Shown: positions 59,982-64,000 of the stretch, piece after piece
Position numbering within the stretch: position 1 is the stretch's first letter
How the letters are laid out: every line of letters begins with the position of its first letter
NCBI RefSeq assembly: GCF_009738225.1
Contig: NZ_CP018188.1
Location: forward strand, 124,001 to 188,000
Source of the DNA: Streptococcus salivarius
Lineage (GTDB): Bacteria; Bacillota; Bacilli; Lactobacillales; Streptococcaceae
Reading direction: 5' to 3'
Length of the DNA stretch: 64,000 nt
Translations under genes and position numbers: made by a program
The notes under the pieces: generated by a model
Told to the model about the DNA's origin: nothing
Databases searched by the model: none
The model's input: only the letters and a program-made list of their open reading frames with translations

Positions 59982-62225
59982 TTATATCTTAGTAGCATTT
60001 CCGTCTTTATCGAATTGGTAAGTGACACCATTAATTGTCCGTGTTTGATTAGCTACAAGGTCACCAGAGTTTTCATCGTAGTAATGACCATCTGGTGCAA
60101 AAGCGCCTTTAACTTGTCTACCATTACTTGTATTGAAGTAGAGCTTTTGCCCATTAATTTGAACTTCACCGGTTGCGGCTGTGCCATCTGCATAGAAGTA
60201 GTACCAGTCATTACCCCATTGATAGAAACGATTTTTAACTGCTTTACCCTCATGATCGAAGTAATAAATCTTATCTCCGATATAATTAGTGCTATCATGC
60301 CACATGTCACCTAATTGGGTGTACTTATAGGCACCTCCTTGACGGAAGTAATATAAGTCACCATTGATTTCATGGAGTCCAAGGACTTTTTCACCTTTCT
60401 CGTCAAGATAATAAGTTAAGCCTCTGTTATCTTTGACAAAACCAGCTTCGATTACCTTACGACCATTATCCTTGTCGTAGTAGTACTCAGGCATGTAGAC
60501 GCCATCTTGTCCAAATTCTCCTTTAGCTTGTACACCTCGATAGTTGAAGAAGACATCTTGTCCATCGATATTTCGAGGTCCCTTGATTGGTTTACCATCT
60601 TTACCTACATAAAACCAATTACCCATGTAGTCAATATAACGATTCGTTACAAGATTTCCTGAATTAACATCGTAGAATGCATATAAATCACCGTAGGAAT
60701 TACCATAAGCCCCTTTGACCTGTTGACCGTTGTCACGGAAGAATACTTTTTGTCCATTGATAATTTGAGCCCCAGTAAGGTTATCTCCATTTACGTTCTT
60801 ATAATACCAGTTTCCTTTATCATCACTATAATAACCATTTGGGTTAGGAGCATCTGTACCTACACCATTTTCATCAAATTGATAGGTCATACCGTTAATT
60901 GTTAGAGTGGTGTTAAAGGCACGTGCTCCCGAATCAGGATCATAGTAGCGAAGAATACCATTGTCGAGAACAAGCTCTCCTTTAGCCTGACGACCATTGG
61001 CATAGAGGTAAACGATTTGACCATCGATATTGACTTCACCATCTTGAGGACGAATAGCATTTCCATCTTCACCATAATAGTACCAACCATCATTTTCTTG
61101 GACATAGCGATTTTTAACGGCTTGACCAGTAATTGGGTCAAAATAGTATCGACGAGTGATTTTAGTAGGAGTACCATAACCGTAAGGACGTGGTGAATTT
61201 TTGCCATCTTCTAGTTCTACACTAACTCCCTTTTGTAGTATACCTGGAATAACTTCATATGCAGATTCCCATGTTCTAAAGTAATATAGATTACCATCTA
61301 TTTCATGGATACCAACATATTTTGACCCATCAGCATTTATATAAAATATTTGCCCTTTTTTATTCTGTACAATACCTTCTTTTCTAACCCTCGCACCAGA
61401 ATTTAAATCATAGTAGACAGTATGTTCTGTTAACATGTCTTCTCTTCCGCTAAAATCACCTTTAACTTGAGTACCATTGTCATTAAAATATACTTCTTGC
61501 CCATTGATATTCTGTTCACCAGTTAGGGGACGCCCATTATCGTCTAAATAATACCAATTTCCGTTGTATTCTAGATAACGATTAGTTTGAAGTTGACCAG
61601 AATTATCATCAAAATAACGGCGTAGCCTACCACCATATCCTGACAAATCTGGACCCTTAATTTGTTTACCATCTTTTTTGAAAGAGACACGCACACCATC
61701 AATGGTTTGGTCGCCAGTCAGGTTTTTACCGCTGGCATCTTTATAATACCAGTTGCCTTGGTCATCACTATAGTATTGACCACCAGTGACGTTTGTTTCA
61801 TTAGGTTCTGAAGCAGTCTCACTGGCAGCTCGGTCTGTAGTTACAGCTTCACGTGTTTGGCCTGAGGCGGATACTGCAGGTGTCTGACTTTCACTAGCAG
61901 TTGTTGAAGCTGTTTCACTTGCAGTTTCAGAACTTGCAACAGAAGTTGTGGCCTGTTCTGAGACATTTGTAGTGCTTTCAGTGCTGGCGACATTTTCAGT
62001 AGCAGCAGGTGCTTCGACAACCTTGGTTTCGACAAGGTCTGCTGTAGTTTCCACATTGGCAGTGGTAGTAGCGTTCACATCAAGGTTTGATGCGTTGTCG
62101 GCTTTAGCTTCCTCAGCGAAAGCAGGTCTTGCGATAAAGGCAAAACTTGCAAGAGCAGTGGCACATGAGAATGCAATCAGACGCTTTTTGGACTTAGGCC
62201 CAGTAAAATTAGAATGTACTTTCAT
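59982..62225 (-). CDS. Secreted glucan-binding-repeat protein
   Basis: 747 residues, GGAGG before the ATG on the minus strand. A signal peptide (KKRLIAFSCATALASFAFIA, cleavage after AFA near 37), then an Ala/Thr/Ser-rich stretch to about 140, then only Tyr/Trp/Gly repeats (GNWYY, GQEVYF and relatives) of the glucan/choline-binding type to the end. There is no glycosyltransferase domain, LPXTG or membrane anchor. It likely binds extracellular glucan or wall polymer and promotes aggregation, like GbpA- or Dei-type proteins. Exact ligand unknown. Confidence 0.85.
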   Translation of the reverse strand: MKVHSNFTGPKSKKRLIAFSCATALASFAFIARPAFAEEAKADNASNLDVNATTTANVETTADLVETKVVEAPAATENVASTESTTNVSEQATTSVASSETASETASTTASESQTPAVSASGQTREAVTTDRAASETASEPNETNVTGGQYYSDDQGNWYYKDASGKNLTGDQTIDGVRVSFKKDGKQIKGPDLSGYGGRLRRYFDDNSGQLQTNRYLEYNGNWYYLDDNGRPLTGEQNINGQEVYFNDNGTQVKGDFSGREDMLTEHTVYYDLNSGARVRKEGIVQNKKGQIFYINADGSKYVGIHEIDGNLYYFRTWESAYEVIPGILQKGVSVELEDGKNSPRPYGYGTPTKITRRYYFDPITGQAVKNRYVQENDGWYYYGEDGNAIRPQDGEVNIDGQIVYLYANGRQAKGELVLDNGILRYYDPDSGARAFNTTLTINGMTYQFDENGVGTDAPNPNGYYSDDKGNWYYKNVNGDNLTGAQIINGQKVFFRDNGQQVKGAYGNSYGDLYAFYDVNSGNLVTNRYIDYMGNWFYVGKDGKPIKGPRNIDGQDVFFNYRGVQAKGEFGQDGVYMPEYYYDKDNGRKVIEAGFVKDNRGLTYYLDEKGEKVLGLHEINGDLYYFRQGGAYKYTQLGDMWHDSTNYIGDKIYYFDHEGKAVKNRFYQWGNDWYYFYADGTAATGEVQINGQKLYFNTSNGRQVKGAFAPDGHYYDENSGDLVANQTRTINGVTYQFDKDGNATKI

Positions 62226-62586
62226 AATTTTTCCTCCATTTCCTAAATCTAATTATATTCCAATTTTTTACGGATTCCAAGTATATATTAGATAATACTC
62301 ATAAAAATGAAAACCTTTCCAAAAATTTATTGAAAGGAGGAATTTAACTTATATTATAGATAGAAAATTATATCCCTTCAGCTTATGAACAATAATTTTT
62401 TATTTTATTATTCTGACATCAGGAGGGGAGAAAAATTCGTATATATATCTATATGCAACATCAGAAAAACTGAATTCTCGAGTTTACATATCTAAACAGC
62501 TACATCTATAATATGCTAGGTTTCTGCCGGTTTGAAATTGTTAAATGGTATAATAGTAATGGGAATGAAATTAGGAGGGAATTGCT
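62226..62586. other. Divergent intergenic region with promoters
   Basis: Two minus-strand TATAAT boxes (62353-62358 and 62367-62372) can serve the glucan-binding gene. A plus-strand TATAAT at 62549-62554 serves the next gene, whose ribosome site is AGGAGGGA. No other gene is seen. Confidence 0.5.
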
Positions 62587-63360
62587 ATGCCTAAGAAGAT
62601 ACTTTTTGCAGTTCTGATAGTTATTTCATTGTTCTTATGCAGTTCGGCTGTTAATAAGGCAATCACCTATGATAATGACTTCATCAATTCCTTAGCTAAA
62701 GGGTTAGATAAACGGTGGGAGGATGCCAGTTCTAATTACAAGGACACTACGGCGTACTATGAAAAGGCCACACAATTTGAGTTATCGGAAGTTGGAAGAT
62801 ATAAGGAAAGAACTTTTAAGGATAACAAACTCAAGAAATTAGCTATTGAATATATAAATGTTCTTGAGGATTCAAAAAAATTAACATCGAAGGAAAATGA
62901 ACATTTCTCTTCTGATAGTTGGGTTGAGTACAGAAGAAAGAGATATGAATTGATACTTGATATTCATTCAAGGAAAAAAATACCAGTCCATGATACTAGG
63001 AACTTACGTGATATCCTAGACATAGGAATAAAAGTGAAGCAAAAAAATGAAATAATCCAAGCACTTAAAAAAATTTTTAAAGGGAATAACTTTACAATCA
63101 GTAAAAGTAGCGAAAATAGTGACGAATTGAATTGTTCTGGTACATTTGAGAATACTACCGATTATTATCTAAGATATGTGCCTATGACTATTGTAGCTTG
63201 CAATAAGAATGGTAAGGTATTTTTTAGCACGCATTATGCAGTCATCACTGAGTGGAGAGAAGGAACAACTAAAGAATTAAATTTAACAGTTTATGATCCA
63301 AATCATGAATTCAATGAAATCAAAGTATCGTTGGATGAAAAATATCTCCAATTTAGATAA
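62587..63360 (+). CDS. Secreted or membrane-anchored protein, unknown
   Basis: 257 residues, AGGAGGGA before the ATG. An N-terminal hydrophobic segment (ILFAVLIVISLFLCSS) may be a signal peptide or anchor; the Cys is not in a clear lipobox. A helical charged middle (residues 30-150) and a C-terminal beta-rich domain (FENTTDYYLRYVPMTIVACN) follow, the latter reminiscent of FxLYD-type domains. Family not assigned. Single gene between its own promoter and terminator. Confidence 0.62.
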   Translation: MPKKILFAVLIVISLFLCSSAVNKAITYDNDFINSLAKGLDKRWEDASSNYKDTTAYYEKATQFELSEVGRYKERTFKDNKLKKLAIEYINVLEDSKKLTSKENEHFSSDSWVEYRRKRYELILDIHSRKKIPVHDTRNLRDILDIGIKVKQKNEIIQALKKIFKGNNFTISKSSENSDELNCSGTFENTTDYYLRYVPMTIVACNKNGKVFFSTHYAVITEWREGTTKELNLTVYDPNHEFNEIKVSLDEKYLQFR

Positions 63361-63385
63361 ATCATTTTAGGTATTATTGTGAAAC

Positions 63386-63411
63386 AAAAAAGGGGGTGTC
63401 ACTCCCTTTTT
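63386..63411 (+). terminator. Terminator
   Basis: AAAAAGGGGGT and ACTCCCTTTTT pair around a GTC loop and are followed by T-rich sequence. Confidence 0.75.
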
Positions 63412-63441
63412 CTCTTATATAAATGATGCTATACTGGGCAT

Positions 63442-64000
63442 ATGAAAAAAGATTCTAAGTACATTATTATTTTAGTGGTTATTTTCCTCGCTCTTGGAGT
63501 CATGTTTTTGGTATCTGCGTTAATGATGAAAAATGAACCGAAGAAAAAAGTAACACCCCCTAGCACCGAACAGGTGCTTGAGGATTCGTCATCGGAAGAT
63601 ATTCCAAAGGAGGATAAGTATGAGCGATGGCGTAAAGAGTCTCTTGCGACTTTAGAAACACAAACACTTTCAGATGACACTGATACACAAATTGTAAAGA
63701 ATGCACTGAAAGAGATGTGCTCTTATGTTGAGACTGTTCAGAACGTAACCGATGTTAAACCAGATTATCAAAATCACTTAACACTTACTGGGACTAAGAT
63801 GCAGTATGAACTTGTAGCAAAATTCATGCTAGGCTATAAGTATTCTGAGGCTAAAACTCAAGTATTTAAAGCCAAAGCAGATAATGTTCGTCAGTTTGTA
63901 CTTGAGGTTGCTAACCCAGAAGGTGCGAAACTCTATTTCTGTGGGAATTATGTTATGGGAACAACTCAAATTGAAGTGACATCGATTCATGGGGTTGCTG
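63442..64000 (+). CDS. Membrane-anchored protein (3' end outside window)
   Basis: 186 residues to the window edge with no stop. An N-terminal anchor (YIIILVVIFLALGVMFLVSA) is followed by a charged linker and an extracytoplasmic domain (YERWRKESLATLETQTLSDD, LTLTGTKMQYELVAKFML). The general plan (anchor, then NTF2-like domain) recalls VirB8-type or ICE-surface proteins, but no firm match. There is no ribosome site; an extended -10 (TGC-TATACT at 63427-63435) puts the transcription start at or next to the ATG. Confidence 0.6.
   Translation, partial: MKKDSKYIIILVVIFLALGVMFLVSALMMKNEPKKKVTPPSTEQVLEDSSSEDIPKEDKYERWRKESLATLETQTLSDDTDTQIVKNALKEMCSYVETVQNVTDVKPDYQNHLTLTGTKMQYELVAKFMLGYKYSEAKTQVFKAKADNVRQFVLEVANPEGAKLYFCGNYVMGTTQIEVTSIHGVA

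Noticed and set aside
59943..60314. Plus-strand frame across the end of the glucan-binding gene
   Set aside because: The antisense of repeat codons; the minus-strand frame has a signal peptide, ribosome site and known repeats.

Overview
The window is a low-GC Gram-positive segment whose gene content is streptococcal. Supporting this are a streptococcin A-FF22-type lantibiotic cluster, glucan-binding repeats on a secreted protein, streptococcal small proteins and spacer sequences, type IV secretion genes of an integrative conjugative element (ICE), and AAGGAGG-type ribosome sites. A viridans or salivarius/mitis-like Streptococcus is the best guess; the species is not decided. No rRNA, tRNA, CRISPR array, integrase or relaxase was seen. 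The window looks like accessory DNA: two peptide-antibiotic loci, IS debris, ICE scars and part of an ICE.

Layout. 1-4966: end of a peptide/bacteriocin locus (ABC exporter, ABC-2 transporter pair, LytTR regulator with AgrC-like kinase). 4967-9271: IS debris, a candidate small RNA at 5562-5660, NUDIX and ASCH genes, decayed small genes, an intact IS3-family element (7217-9010) sitting in a terminator, and a 61-aa protein. 9371-19835: complete type II lantibiotic cluster (scnK, scnR, two identical-core scnA genes, a third precursor, scnM, scnT, scnFEG). Three promoters in it share the same operator-like layout. 19836-24479: IS remnants, orphan HigA-like antitoxin with a ruined toxin, a three-gene ABC-2 transporter and a secreted protein. 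24480-29252: ICE scars, an APH-like kinase, a HEAT-repeat protein, an alpha/beta hydrolase, and a second, differently decayed copy of the small-gene block of 6.3-9.3 kb. 29549-32251: DUF262/GmrSD-like protein and a GyrI-like membrane protein.

32252-47774 holds a structured noncoding region followed by a conjugative type IV secretion operon: membrane protein, DUF5592-like protein, Clp-like AAA+ ATPase, VirB2-, VirB8-, VirB6- and VirB4-like proteins, and a VirB1-like wall hydrolase. 48028-48380 is a type I toxin-antitoxin locus. 48905-52190 holds unrecognised membrane and coiled-coil proteins plus IS110/IS3 debris. 52900-59902 is a complete type I restriction-modification operon (hsdM, hsdS, hsdR). 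59982-62225 (minus) is a secreted glucan-binding-repeat protein. Two membrane-anchored proteins follow, the last running off the window.

How it fits together. The lantibiotic genes form a self-regulated antimicrobial and immunity unit. The ICE part supplies the transfer machine, stabilisation (toxin-antitoxin), defence (DUF262, type I R-M) and a surface adhesin. The most unusual signal is the candidate RNA at 32484-32756. It has its own promoter and terminator and at least four hairpins, three of them presenting the identical loop UUUCUCC, which is complementary to Shine-Dalgarno-like GGAGAAA. A hairpin just downstream exposes exactly that complement.
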